Shown here: positions 48,456 through 59,860 of the stretch, piece by piece
Position numbering within the stretch: the first letter of the stretch is position 1
Layout: each line of letters opens with the position of its first letter
NCBI GenBank assembly: GCA_019454045.1
Contig: SKCR01035597.1
Span: 17,366-81,365, forward strand
Reading direction: 5' to 3'
Origin: Zanthoxylum bungeanum
Lineage: Eukaryota > Streptophyta > Magnoliopsida > Sapindales > Rutaceae
DNA length: 64,000 bases
Notes under the pieces: generated by a model
Database searches by the model: none
The model's input: the letters and a program-made list of their open reading frames with translations, nothing else
Told to the model about the DNA's origin: nothing
Program-made: the position numbers and the translations under genes

Positions 48456-50025
48456 TAAGACCCCATCAATCTTTAGTATCAAAGCTCTCTGTCAGTCTAT
48501 GACTAAACTCTCAAACCACCCATGGCTTTCGGAAACGGAGAAACCCCTGGAACCACGTATTCTCAACCGGCCGCTATATAAAAATGATTGCGGGATTACC
48601 AGCACCAGTCTTAAAAGATAGTTAGAGTAGGTGACCTCACCTTCTCAACGTCGGGAACTCCACAGTCATCCCAATAGCCTCATCATCTAGATCAATATGT
48701 TACGGGCCTTTTGATGATGCTGCAGATTATGTTTATCCCTCAGTAGACCACTAACAGAGGTGTCAGCCGCCCAACAACCTTCCCCAGAGGACCCTACCCA
48801 ACATGTCATCTCCAGCATACACAAAAAGATGGAAACGTTCAAAGAATCAGTCTTCTCTAGCCTATTTGGTGTAAGATTTTCGATAAAGAGGAGCTGAGCT
48901 AGAATGATCTCATATACACCCTTTCTCTAGTCTATCACTTCGGTGGAACTCCCACGTAAGTTCAACCCTCAAGATATGAGATTTTATTAGGGGTCTACCG
49001 ACACTGAAGACCATGTAATCCATTACAAGTACAAGATGATGAATGTGTCCCTCGCACCACACCAATGAGCGTCTAGCATATGTGGAGGATTTAGAGAGAC
49101 GCTAGCAGGCCCAACCATCCCTAGTTTATTGATCTCTCATATCGATCTAAAGGATCCTACTAGAAACTATTAGAAAAATTTATAGAGAACTTTACAAGCT
49201 ATTTCAAGTTCGAGAATACCACAGATGACTTTAATTCGATCTAGCAGCAGAAAGAGGAATCCTTACGAAGCTACGTCACCTATTTCAATAAGGAAATGTT
49301 TTCCATACCTGACCTCCACCAGCCAAAAGTAGTCGAAGATTTATGTAATGGTCTACTGAAAGACAGTGGACTATATAATAATTTGACTAAATTAAAGTGT
49401 TACAACTTGGATCAAGCTATGGCCAGCACAAGCTGAGATCTGGGAAGAAGATAAGTGGAACAAGAAACATGATCGTCCATGTAACTGCCATAAAGAGAAG
49501 AATTAAAACCCTCCCAAATGGTTGAAGGATTATGACATGAGGACCAATCAGCCAGCAGACAGAAGGATCCCACAAGTAAGAGACTATCTTCTTATAAACA
49601 AGGATTTTAAGCATAGGCCTTCAGTCTACACGGTACGATGTCAGTCTTCATCCAGCTGACCAAGGATCCCAAACTACAACTTTACTGTGTCATCTGGGGA
49701 TTTGGTCTCCATTTTGAGGAAGATGAAATGATCAGTACGATGGCTAGAACATCCAAGGGAAGGGTCATCCAAAAAGGACATGATGAAATGGTTTGAATTC
49801 TATCGAAATTATAGGCATCTGACTTCTGATTGTGTATCCCTGAGATTGGAGGTACTCGAACTACTGAACAAAGGCTACCTCAGGGACCTTCATACGAAAA
49901 AAAATGCAATAACACATAGGCAAGAAGAGGGGAAAAAAATCAAAGAGATGATGGACCTTTTCCACCACCCCTAATCGACAGCACAGTCAACAACATCATT
50001 AGAAGTTCTAAAATCAGTGGAGTTA
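48456..50025 (+). pseudogene. T gag pseudogene (Tat-type)
   Basis: Broken-frame gag. A DPEDH-like YKYKM start (about 49000) leads into the RESLRSYVTYFNKEMFSIPDL segment of the retrotransposon gag domain (about 49256-49315). A LNKGYL stretch (about 49865) belongs to the gag C-terminal zinc-binding region, whose Cys ligands are partly lost. INxI(I/V)-type linker codons follow (about 49980-50010). The element is cut at 50025 by U. No pol sequence remains. Confidence 0.75.
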
Positions 50026-50906
50026 TGATATGATCCGAAATTGGTTTGGTCAGATTTGGTGTATTTGAGGCATTTTGGTGGATTTGGAAGATTCATTGGG
50101 TTCTAGAGCTTAGGCTATGCATGAGACTTTATATGAAGGCTTTATTATGTCTAAGGCTTGTATGAAATGGGTATTGGACATGCATGGGCTGTCTTGATTG
50201 ATTTTGGGTTTAATTCTCGATTGGTGCATTTTTAGTGGAAGGATTTGCAAAGCATTCGTATCTTAGCTTCAACTATCTCATCTGATATATGATTTTGGTG
50301 ATTCAAGTTGCGCTGGCAAGTAGACTCAGTAATCTACAACTTTATGGTTCACATCAAAGTCAAATTTATAATCTTTCTCCGTCAAAATGCAAACTCAATT
50401 TATCCATACACCTTTTACGTTTTATGTTTTTAAGATTATATTACGTTTAAGTGTTAGGATGAACTTTAATTAAATTAAAAAGCCCATGCACGAAAATTTG
50501 AAGGATTTTATGTGTTATATGGTTTATTTTACAGGGGTTTTATTATGTTTGGGCAGAATTAGGATAAACCACATATTTAAAAAGGCATTATTCATTGCAA
50601 TTGATAATTAATTAAGAACTTTTTCTTTTAACAAAACAAAGTGACTTGTGTCATCTTGAGGCTGTGGATTCTTCTTTGGTTCTAAGGAAAAAAAAACTTA
50701 TTAACGTGTGGCAAGCGTTGTGGCGCTGTATCGCTGTTCAATATTCTGTAAAGTAATAAAGAAAGGTTCTTAAGAGCCAGGTTCCTTAAGAGTTGGACTT
50801 GATCTTGGACGAATTTTATTCTTACAAAATCAAGATTTCCCGATTCTTGGGGCTTAGAACACGTGGAGGATCCTTCTTGGAATCAAACTCAAGAAGGTTC
50901 TTATCA
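50026..50906 (+). repeat. U: 881-bp LTR
   Basis: TGATATGATCCG...GTTCTTATCA, with TG...CA ends, followed two bases later by a PBS. AGTTA (50021-50025) would be the left target site; the right partner is not seen. Confidence 0.75.
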
Positions 50907-50908
50907 TT

Positions 50909-50920
50909 TGGTATCAGAGC
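50909..50920 (+). other. U primer-binding site
   Basis: TGGTATCAGAGC, an exact tRNA-iMet complement, directly after the U LTR. Confidence 0.92.
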
Positions 50921-52169
50921 TCAGGGTTCCAAGATCAAAATTTTATCTATCCTTATCGTTCTATCAAGTCTTTATCTTTCTATTTTTTTCGACTTTTTTT
51001 CCCAATTTTGGCCAGTTCTATTGTGCTCTTATTGAGTCTTGCATGAAATATAGACTAAAAAATAAAACAAATCCAGATTTGCATAAGTTTCAAAATATGT
51101 CTAGATTTAATTTTTTTATGTGTTATTCTATTTATGTTTTGCATGTTTATGACTGAATCTTTGATGTTATTATAATGTTCTTGCATGATAATAGCATATA
51201 GGATTCAATTCTTGAAATTTGTGAGTCATTAAAGTCAAAAATTCTAAAAACAAATCAGTTTCATTTGTCCAGAATTCTCAAACTGCACACCAAATTTCAA
51301 ACAGTCATAACTTTTTATTCATGATGGGTTACGGGATCCATAATATATAGATTTCATAGCACTCCATGAGTAGAAGTTGATAGTAGATGTTCTAAGGCCT
51401 TTTGTGCGCATTTCGAGTCCCAAATTCGTTATCAAACATTAGTTATAGGATTAATGTTTTTATTTTATTTTTTTGTGTTTATTTTCTTTATTTGTTAGTT
51501 AAAACAAGAAAAATATTGGGATTGATGACTTAACTTGTGAGTTGAGATTTCTAGTGCTCTTGCTTGGGTCCTAGTAATCCTCAATCAAAAAGGTTGATTC
51601 TTGTTTTCTTAAATATGGTAAATGAATTGGTTAATATTATGGGCATCCAAGAGTTAATATCTTTCGTATTAGAGTATTTCTATAAGATGAGGTGTGTAGT
51701 GTGATTATTAATGGGGAACATTGTTTAAATTTACTTAATACCAGTCTCGTGGAGAAATTGAGTTTATCCTAAGCCTTATGTGTTGTGAGGTTTACCTAAT
51801 TGTGATGAGGTTTAGGTAGAGTATCATGTTCTGGTTGCATTTACTAATAGGAGGTTTCATGATGAGGTATTGTGTGATGTGGTGCCTATAATGATTGTCG
51901 TATATTATTGGGTGGTTCATGGAGTATGATAGGAAAGTGTGGCATCATGGTGATAGGGATACGTATATTTATGTCACAAAAAGGAGGTAAGTGATTCTTT
52001 TTCTTTTAAGACCACAACAAGCCTATACAGATCAATTAATAATGAAGAGTGGAAGTAAGGTTAACTTACTATTGAATTTGTGAATGAAAAAGAAGAAAAT
52101 ATGGGAATTGTAGTGAGTGAGCAAGTAGTGAAGTGTGAGTGTGATGCAGAGGTTGTTGCTATTGCTGAG
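50921..52169 (+). mobile_element. U interior remnant
   Basis: About 1.25 kb after the PBS with only ORFs below 100 codons and no gag or pol motif that I can name; probably the non-coding leader. It is truncated at 52169 by an Athila-type LTR. Confidence 0.55.
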
Positions 52170-53250
52170 TGATGAGCGGAAAATATATCACTATTTACCG
52201 CCCTTTCGACCTAATATTTTGTATGGTTTCTTGGGTTTTATGAACGTTTTGATGCGCTTTTATTTATTTTACAGATAAAATAAAATCGGGACTCAATGGA
52301 ATCATTCGGGACGAAATGTGGAATAAATAAGGGCAAAAATTGGACTTGACATTTGAATTTTGGAGGTTTGAAACTTGAAATGACATTCTAATAAAATACA
52401 ATTTCAGAAATTTCAACTTTACGTAATATTCATATTTTGGCCATAACGTTCTATGCCGATATCGGATTGAGATGAGTCAAGTTCCAGATTAAAGAATACC
52501 CAAAGATCTACAACTTTGACGTTCATAATAATTTCGAATTCTGAATTTTACATGACCGAATTTGATAAATCATCCAAAAGTATGTTAAGTGTAATTATTA
52601 AAGTCATTTTCAAAACCAAAAATAAAATAAAATAAAAGAAAAAATGAAAATTGTCAAACTCCACCAAACATGGTTGCATGTTTGGTGGAGAAATTAGTGG
52701 AGACAAAATTTTTCCTGTAAATACCAAGCCATTTCATTTGTAAATTTCATACTTTCCTTGGTTTCTTGAATAGGAATTAATGATTGTATCTTGTGTGTTT
52801 TATTTAGTAGTTTTGTAATATATTTTTATTTTATTTTTAGTAGTAATAATAGTTTGAGTGTTGTTATTTTCTTTTATGTTAGTAATTAATTTTCGCTGGG
52901 GGAATGGTGAAACCTTTAATATGATAAGGTAGATTAATCTCACTTAATTTATAAATTATAATTTAATAATATGGACTAAAGTTGATATCACCTTAATGGC
53001 TAGTTTTATTTATTTCACATAATGTGACACCGCATATATGGTCGGTCTTTAGGTGACAGATGATTACCGCCTATATTGCTGGTTTATGGACAAATAATAA
53101 CACTGCATTTATGGCTAATTTGACTTAATTGGGTAACACTAATAATTTCTATATTATAATAAACTGAGATTTCTACATTTGAAATATTAAAGGTGGATCC
53201 CTTAACCCCAGCATTTTATTTTATTCTAGGGAAGTGATGAAACACAATAT
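52170..53250 (+). repeat. Old Athila-type LTR, truncated
   Basis: Begins TGATGAGCGGAAAATATATC, a diverged version of the element A LTR start. It retains ACCGCCTATATTGCTGG-like repeats (about 53065) and CTAGGGAAGTGATGAA (about 53226), which align with the LTR of A at about 55500. It stops at 53250 where a C3-family LTR has inserted. No coding sequence. Confidence 0.75.
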
Positions 53251-53511
53251 TGTTGGGGTTTTGGGCGCAGGCGCGGCGGAAGCGCGGTTCGGGCGAAATT
53301 ATAATTTTAAAGCTTTTTCAAATTACCGAACAAATTATTCAATATCTAATATGAATAATTTATTCATATTTCACCTAAACACATTTATTCGATATCAAAT
53401 AACGACATAAATAAGGTAGAAACTTCACGAAACTTTTACGAAAAATGTTTTTCCGTAAAATGACGCAAAACGTATTTTTGACCGAATCGACCACCCAACA
53501 CTTATAGGGAC
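53251..53511 (-). repeat. C3-family LTR, first part
   Basis: Starts TGTTGGGGTTTTGGG and matches 39429-39680 closely. It is cut at 53511 by element A; the TSD GGGAC is at 53507-53511. It resumes at 63920. Confidence 0.85.
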
Positions 53512-53869
53512 TGATGAGTGGTAATTATATCACTATATCTCACTCATTTAACTTAATATTTTGATAGTTTCTTGAGTTTTGTGATTATTTTGATGTGTTT
53601 TGTGTTATTTTGTAGATAAATAAAGTTTCAGGACTTTCTGGAGGTGATTTGGAGCCAAAACAGTGAAAATTGGACAAAAGGGCATTTTGGTCATTTAGCG
53701 CGTCGCGACGCCTAACATGCAGCAAGACTTGCTAACGTGCGCCGGGTTTACAAGTCAGAATCTGAGAAGTTTGACTTTGCTATCGTGCGCCGTGCCATGT
53801 GTCACCATCACAGCCGGTCTGCTAACGTGCGCCTCATCCTACGGTGCCGACAATCGCCATCACCACGTG

Positions 53870-54160
53870 TTACTCTACGTTCCTGCCACGTCATCATCCA
53901 CATCACTGGTTGACCGAGTCAAAGTGGCACGTCATCATCAACCAATCACAGCGTGCCATGTGTCATAATCTTATGGTGCCGACAATCCCTTTCGCCACGT
54001 GTCGCCACGTCAGCACAATTATTGAATCAAATTATCCGCAATCACCACGTCAGTAGATAAGAATCTCAACCGGCCAATCACGTGTTGACACGTCACCGCA
54101 TCGCGGTGCAGGAACAAACTTGGCGTCGCGACGCGGGGAGCTTATTGGGGCCTATAAATA
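53870..54160 (+). promoter_or_regulatory. Element A LTR promoter: G-box/ABRE cores and TATA box
   Basis: CACGTG occurs at 53874, 53996 and 54079, amid many CCACGTCA/CACGTCA (bZIP TGACG-type) motifs. TATAAATA is at 54153-54160. The 3' LTR has five CACGTG cores (62138, 62219, 62229, 62241, 62445) and TATAAATA at 62519-62526. G-box and CACGTGTC elements are bound by bZIP and bHLH factors in light and ABA responses. That they act here is inference. Confidence 0.6.
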
Positions 54161-54500
54161 GAGCTAGGAATTTCAGTTTCAAATGTACCTTCCTCTCTAA
54201 TTTCTCTGATGTAAATAGGGAGTTTTCTATCTAGTTTCTTTTAATTTCAGTTTTGTAATTAAATTTTAATTACGTTCTGTAATAATAGTAATATACTTTC
54301 TTTACTTTTTACAGTTTTTACTATTCAACCATGATGAGGTAACTTCCCAATGCTAGGGTGAAAAGTAATTTTTTTACTATTCTATTTAGATTAATCTCCC
54401 TTAAAAATAATATATTCACTATTTAAAATTTGACTTAAACTATATTGGTCGGTTGGTAATTCATTTTAAACTGGTTTAAACTAGACTAAGCAAGGATACC

Positions 54501-55487
54501 GCCAGATTGGTCGGTTGGTAATTAAATTTTCTTACCGCCTATATAGCAGGTTATTTTGGTTCCGCCTTTATGGCTGGTTGGAATTAATTTGACTTAATCA
54601 GGTTACCGCCTATATGGCTGGTTGGTAAAATAATCACAAGTTAATATATTATATTAAGAGAGATATCTAAATTAGTAGTTGTAAAAGTTGATCATTTTAC
54701 CTTAGTATTTTATTTTATTGTAATTTACTTTTCAGCTTTTACTTTACTGCATTTACTTTTCAGCATTTTTACTTTATGTCTTTTATTTTACTAGCCCTAG
54801 TTATGTGCTGTAATTAGCCCTAATTACAACCGCCAGATTGGTCGGTTGGTAATTAAATTTTCTTACCGCCTATATAGCAGGTTTATTTTGGTTCCGCTGG
54901 TTGGACTTAATTTCACTTAATCAGGTTACCACCTATATGGCTGGTTGGTAAAATAATCACAAGTTATATATTATATTAAGAGAGATATCTAAATTAGTAG
55001 TTGTAAAAGTTGATCATTTTACCTTAGTATTTTTTTATTGTAATTTACTTTTCAGCTTTTACTTTACTGCATTTACTTTTCAGCTTTTACTTTACTGCAT
55101 TTACTTTTCAGCATTTTTACTTTATGTCTTTTATTTTACTAGCCCTAGTTATGTGCTGTAATTAGCCCTAATTACCAACCGCCAGATTGGTCGGTTGGTA
55201 ATTAAATTTTCTTACCGCCTATATAGCAGGTTATTTTGGTTCCGCTGGTTGGACTTAATTTCACTTAATCAGGTTACCACCTATATGGCTGGTTGGTAAA
55301 ATAATCACAAGTTAATATATTATATTAAGAGAGATATCTAAATTAGTAGTTGTAAAAGTTGATCATTTTACCTTAGTATTTTATTTTATTGTAATTTACT
55401 TTTCAGCTTTTACTTTACTGCATTTACTTTTCAGCATTTTTACTTTATGTCTTTTATTTTACTAGCCCTAGTTATGTGCTGTAACTA
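54501..55487 (+). repeat. Three-copy array in element A 5' LTR
   Basis: Units begin GCCAGATTGGTCGGTTGGTA at 54501, 54832 and 55181 (periods 331 and 349) and end CCTAGTTATGTGCTGTAA. Units differ by small indels. Inside each are shorter ACCGCCTATAT(G/A)GC repeats. Confidence 0.9.
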
Positions 55488-56157
55488 AATTAGTTAGCTA
55501 GGGTTGTGATGAATTCTAATATCACCGGTTTATAAGGGGTTATTTTATATTTTGGGTAATTTAAAGGTTTACTTATTAAGTCTTAAGCTTAATGCGTCTT
55601 CTTAATTGGCCACTAATAAGATAGATCTGGTATATCTAAATTAAACTTGACAAAGGAATTTTAGGTTTCAGCCTTAGACTTAATAGCCCACGATTTTCCT
55701 TGAGTATAGCTAATCCTTTAATAGATTTCCTTACAGGATAGACATATGGTTAACATAGACATATGGTTCAATTGGGTTAAACTGGGTATTTGCGTCTGAC
55801 GATCGACATAGTTTTTCGCATAATTTCGTGTTCCAGGTTAGTAAACCGATAAATTACACAAACATAAAATAACCACTTCATCTTTAAAATGATATTGGAA
55901 GAAATCACAACCCTAGATAGTTTTTAATATTGAATTTTCTTAAACCTACTTTCGAACAATTTTATTTACTTGTTTTTAAATTTAAAATCTTCACCATTTT
56001 AAATCAATCAATCAACCTGTTAGATACTAGTAATCATTTGACCTCATAAAATTAATAGATTAGGCATTAAGTCCTCGTGGGAATGATACTTTTTATACTA
56101 CTTGTACGATACGTGCGCTTGCGTTATACGCGTGTGTGTAAGCACCAGTCAAGTTTT

Positions 56158-56175
56158 TGGCGCCGTTGCCGGGGA
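56158..56175 (+). other. Element A primer-binding site
   Basis: TGGCGCCGTTGCCGGGGA, complementary to the 3' end of plant tRNA-Asp, is the standard Athila PBS. It starts seven bases after the LTR end. Confidence 0.93.
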
Positions 56176-56248
56176 CTTATTTATCTTTCACTTTTAGTTT
56201 TGAGGTTAGATACATTTACTTGTATCTAATTTCTTTTTACTCATTGTT

Positions 56249-56268
56249 GTTGTTTTCTTTTGTTTCAG
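56249..56268 (+). promoter_or_regulatory. Splice-acceptor-like site before gag
   Basis: A pyrimidine-rich tract TGTTTTCTTTTGTTTCAG ends at 56268, 15 bases before the first gag ATG. It resembles a 3' splice site; use is not shown by sequence alone. Confidence 0.4.
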
Positions 56269-56283
56269 GTTCTCAGAAACTTC

Positions 56284-57446
56284 ATGAGACGAACCAGAAG
56301 CTTTGAACTCCGACCGCTTGACCCAGAAATTGAAAGAACCATCAGACAATTGAGAAGGGAAATGTGAGAAGGCCAATAAGCTTTAGTCAACATGGACCAT
56401 GAACCTTTGGAAGTTGCACCACCAATACCCATTTGAGACAGAACCATTCCTGTGGTTGACAGACTCATTTCTTGTATTATACTTCCTCCATTACCAGCAA
56501 ATGCGGGAGACATCAAAACATGCATACAAATGATTCAGCAGTCAGTGTAGTTTGGGGGAAAGCAACTGAAGATCCTAATACCCACATCAGCAACTTCCTG
56601 GAAGTTTGCGGCACTTTCAATTACAACCGAGAAGTTGAAGAAGCAATGAGACTGCGTTTTTTTCCATACTCCTTGAAAGACAGAGCTAAAGCTTGACTAC
56701 ATTCACTACCAGCAGGTTCCATCACAACTTGGAACACTTTAGCCACCAAATTTCTTGCAAAGTACTTTCCATCAGCCAGAATTGGAAAGCTGAGGAATGA
56801 CATCACATCCTTTGTACAACAAGACTTGGAAACTCTCTACGAAGCTTGGGAAAGGTACAAAGATTTGCTCCGGAAATGTCCTCACCATGAGATTCCAAAA
56901 TGGCTTCAAGTCCAAACTTTCAATAATGGACCTTCTGGACTGATGAGAACCACAATCGATGCTGCTGCTGGAGGAGCTTTAATGGAAAAATGAGAAGATC
57001 AAGCCTGGGACCTAATCGAAGAAATGGCCAACAACAATTCCTTGTGGCCAACAGAAAGGAGCATGATCCAAAGAATTGCAGGAATTTATGAAAGTGGAGC
57101 CAATACAGCAGTCAACGCCAAGCTGGATCAGATATTCAAATTCATGGAGACTCTTACCACTGGATCCACAAATTCACCATATGGAGGAGCACCAGAGCCG
57201 AACCAACTTGAAAAGACGGTGAATTTTGTCAACAATTTCAATAGACAGGGGAACAATCCATATTCCAACACCTACAACCCAGGGTGGAGGAATCATCCTA
57301 ATTTTTCATGGAGCAACAATTCAGGGCAAAAGAAAAATCCACCACCTGGATTCCAACAGCATAACTATCCACCACCTGGATTCCAGCAACAGAACAACGG
57401 ACATGAGCAGGCAAATGAACCAGGAATAACAGAAGTGCTGACTTAG
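56284..57446 (+). pseudogene. Element A gag
   Basis: Starts ATGAGACGAACC, but stops follow within 30 codons and a frameshift lies at about 56550. The Retrotrans_gag core is clear: DPNTHISNFLEVC (about 56573), the LP..SI.TW..L...F...FP segment (about 56700-56770), and YEAWERYKDLLRKCPHH (about 56838). The last 140 codons (57024-57446) are open, with the Athila-type NTYNPGWRNHPNFSW stretch and two PPPGFQQ repeats. It would have formed the capsid; now it cannot give one protein. Confidence 0.92.
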
Positions 57447-58420
57447 TTAAAAAAGTACGATGCTATGTTTCAGAGCCAATCTGCTTCCATAAAAGTAATG
57501 GAGAATCAAATCGGATAACTGGCAAATGCTCAGAGTTACAGACCGCCAGGGAATCTTCCCAGCAACACAGAACCAAATCCAAGGAACATAGGGAATGAGC
57601 AGTGTCATGCCATAATGTTAAAAAGTGGTACTGAAATCAACAAAGATGTTGGAGCCAAAACAACTGCTGAGGAAGTTCGAAAAGAAACAAAGCAACAGAT
57701 GGAGGAAAAAGAAGCAAAGGAAAAAAAACAGATCACTCCACCTCCACCTTTTCCTCAGCGTCTTCGGAAAAAAAACTGGACAAACAGTTTGCTCGATTCC
57801 TGGAGGTGTTCAAAAGCTTCACATCAACATTCCATTTGCAGAAGCCTTGGAACAAATGCCCAGCTATGTAAAATTCATGAAAGACATTCTTTCACGAAAA
57901 CAGAGATTGGGAGATTACGAGACAGTAGCATTGACGGAAGAATACAGTGCTATCATTCAAGGGAAGCTTCCCCCAAAGTTGAAAGATCCTGGCAGTTTTA
58001 CCATTCCATGCATCATAGGAGAACATAACTTTGGTAAGACGTTATGTGATTTAGGTGCAAGTGTTAACTTGATGCTTTTTTCTATTTTCAGGAAACTGCA
58101 GATTGGAGAAACAATGCCCACTTTAGTCTCTCTACAACTTGCTGATAGAACGCTCATATTTCCAAGAGGCGTAGTTGAGGATGTGCTGGTCAAGGTTGAC
58201 AAATTCATTTTCCCAGCAGATTTTATTGTCCTTGATATGGAGGAAGACGCGGACGTGCCAATCATCCTCGGGAGACCATTCTTGGCTACAGGACAAACCA
58301 TTATTGATGTATAAAAAGGAGAATTAACCATGAGGGTACATGACCAAGAAGTAACATTCAATGTTTTCAAGGCCATGAATTTCCCATAAGATGAAAAGAA
58401 GGAGGAATGTTTCAGACTTG
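57447..58420 (+). pseudogene. Element A protease region
   Basis: A linker with stops is followed by an open stretch (57625-58314, 229 codons; about 57770 shows a likely frame change). The retropepsin motif CDLGASVNLM has its catalytic Asp at about 58047. LADRT and IILGRPFLAT (about 58262), the second conserved protease block, follow. A TAA at 58312 replaces the codon after IIDV, and the text then continues as the usual KGELTMRV linker to about 58400. RT should follow but does not. Confidence 0.9.
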
Positions 58421-58923
58421 ATGTGATACATAGTACCATTCAGAACTCCAATGCAATGCAAAGTTCTATTGACAAACTTAAAACATGTCAATTGCCTGTG
58501 GAGCCTGAAGATAAAGCATCTTTTGCACTGAAAAAGCCAATTCTTGCACTACAAGCAACAAAAGAGAAAAATTTCCACCAGCTCAACGAATTGGAGGAAT
58601 TTCACAATCAGCCTTTTAAGGATGCCAAATTGTACAAAGAAAAGGCAAGGAAAAGACATGATGAGAAGTTAGTATGCATACAACTGGAACCATAACGAAA
58701 TGTACCGTTAAACAAATCAAGGGTGAAATTATTCCCATGGAAGCCAAAATCACGGTGGTCAGGTCTATTTGTGATCACCAAGGTTTTACCAGATAGATCC
58801 GTTGAGATACGTGATCCTGACTCCAACAAAACATTCAAGGTTAAAAACAAGTGTGTCAAGCACTACTGGGGAGAATCATTTGAGCGACAAAAAGAAAATG
58901 TCACACTTTCAGATCCAGCTTAA
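58421..58923 (+). pseudogene. Element A integrase C-terminal remnant fused to protease linker
   Basis: Near 58530 the protease linker passes straight into integrase C-terminal text: QLNELEEF (about 58579), YKEKARKRHDEK, and after a TAA at 58693 the KLFPWKPKSRWSGLF and VEIRDPDSNKTFKV blocks, ending KHYWGE. The entire RT, RNase H and integrase catalytic core between them is missing, an internal deletion of roughly 2.5-3 kb if compared with a typical Athila pol. Confidence 0.88.
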
Positions 58924-58961
58924 CGTTCGAGAAGTCACATCTAGCTGACGACGTTAAACTT

Positions 58962-58985
58962 AGCGCTCGCAGGGAGGCAACCCAT
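58962..58985 (+). other. Athila post-pol signature
   Basis: GCGCTCGCAGGGAGGCAACC follows the pol stop. A sequence of this type (AGCGCT..TGGGAGGCAACCCA) is a hallmark just downstream of pol in Athila-like elements. Confidence 0.8.
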
Positions 58986-59028
58986 GCAATTTGTGTATAT
59001 ATTGTGATCTGGTGTATTTTATTTTTGT

Positions 59029-59045
59029 GCGTTTAATTTTTGCAG
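59029..59045 (+). promoter_or_regulatory. Splice-acceptor-like site before the 182-aa ORF
   Basis: GCGTTTAATTTTTGCAG ends at 59045, 16 bases before the ATG. It resembles a 3' splice site and could yield a spliced subgenomic mRNA. Confidence 0.4.
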
Positions 59046-59061
59046 GTAAAGTCATATCACG

Positions 59062-59610
59062 ATGGAAGAAGCTCTCGCAAATCTTCGCAAGCAATTTCCT
59101 TTTCTCCCTAAAAAATCTCTGATGAAAGTCTACAAAGTTCGCTTGGAATGGATGAGGTTACTGATGATCAAAGGTATTCCTACTGACATTCGTTGGACTA
59201 TTGAAGCACGGGTCCGATTGGCAGGTGAGTCTTCAGACTCTTTTATTTCACATCTGTCTGGTTTAAGAAGGAGTACCTATGCTAAAAAGAGAAGAGCCAA
59301 AAGAATGTGTGTTTGTTATAAATGTGCTCGTATGTTTTGTGATACTCGTTGTCGTTCTTTAGGAATGGTGTCTGATAACCGCGAAGATAAGATTAATTTC
59401 ATTAAGGATGGCTTGAGTAAGGAGTCTTTGGATGATATATCTAAAACTCTTGAGACGCATCCCAATGGATATGTGTATCACGAAATTCGTGTGTTATATG
59501 CACAATTTCCAAAAGAAAGACAACAATTAAGTCTTGGGAATCTGACTCAAAAAGACCCATTTTACCAATTTATAAGAAAATTGGATGGGAAGCTTGTCCC
59601 TGACGCATAG
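59062..59610 (+). CDS. 182-aa ORF of unknown function in element A
   Basis: I do not recognise this protein. It is open from ATG to TAG with no interruption, unlike gag and pol beside it. A basic patch KKRRAKR (residues 75-81) looks like a nuclear localisation signal. It is followed at once by a Cys cluster, Cys83, 85, 88, 93 and 97 (CVCYKC and CDTRC), which could bind zinc. The C-terminal half is hydrophilic, with FIKDGLSKESLDDISKTL and RVLYAQFPKERQQL. No signal peptide or membrane span is apparent, which argues against a classical Env. It sits 138 bases after the pol remnant and 250 before the LOG copy, in the same orientation. It could be a captured host gene fragment or an old Athila accessory ORF. 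Confidence 0.75.
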   Translation: MEEALANLRKQFPFLPKKSLMKVYKVRLEWMRLLMIKGIPTDIRWTIEARVRLAGESSDSFISHLSGLRRSTYAKKRRAKRMCVCYKCARMFCDTRCRSLGMVSDNREDKINFIKDGLSKESLDDISKTLETHPNGYVYHEIRVLYAQFPKERQQLSLGNLTQKDPFYQFIRKLDGKLVPDA

Positions 59611-59860
59611 ACGTCAATCAAGCCGCTACTTTTCTTATACATATTATATCTCTTTGTATTTTCCTAATAATTGTGATTTGTTTTGTTGTTTTCTTTTATT
59701 TTCTCCGACAGGATCTAGACCTTTTTGACTATCACGATTTATTTTACTATTAACTAATAATTATCATTTGGCACGTACTAGTGCTATTATTTTACTAACC
59801 CTTTTCAGGTGTTATAAATTCAACTCATCATTGCACTTTAGAAGACATCCAGAGTAAAAC
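59611..59860. other. Spacer between the two accessory ORFs
   Basis: AT-rich, no ORF. It ends with TACTAAC (59793-59799) and CCCTTTTCAG (59799-59808): a branch-point-like and acceptor-like pair 52 bases upstream of the LOG ATG. Confidence 0.55.

Larger units (their letters stand above)
53512..56151 (+). repeat. Element A 5' LTR
   Basis: The LTR is 2640 bp. U3 (53700-54120) holds GCGTCGCGACGC-type palindromes and G-box cores, followed by TATAAATA at 54153-54160. Downstream is a three-copy array (54501-55487) that the 3' LTR has only once, which explains the length difference of about 580 bp. Confidence 0.92.

Noticed and set aside
53700..54120. Short plus-strand ORFs (53717-53968, 53844-54056) and their counterparts at 62005-62391 as genes
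   Set aside because: They lie in U3 upstream of the TATA box, and their repeated-looking peptides come from G-box and ACGTCA repeats.
57615..58028. 137-codon frame overlapping the protease region
   Set aside because: It overlaps the protease reading in another frame and has no motif; treated as a shadow.
57957..58439. 160-codon minus-strand frame opposite the protease
   Set aside because: It mirrors the protease codons and lacks any recognisable domain.
59062..59610. 182-aa ORF as a classical retroviral-type envelope
   Set aside because: Position fits, but no signal peptide, transmembrane span or fusion-like segment is visible; it is basic and Cys-clustered.
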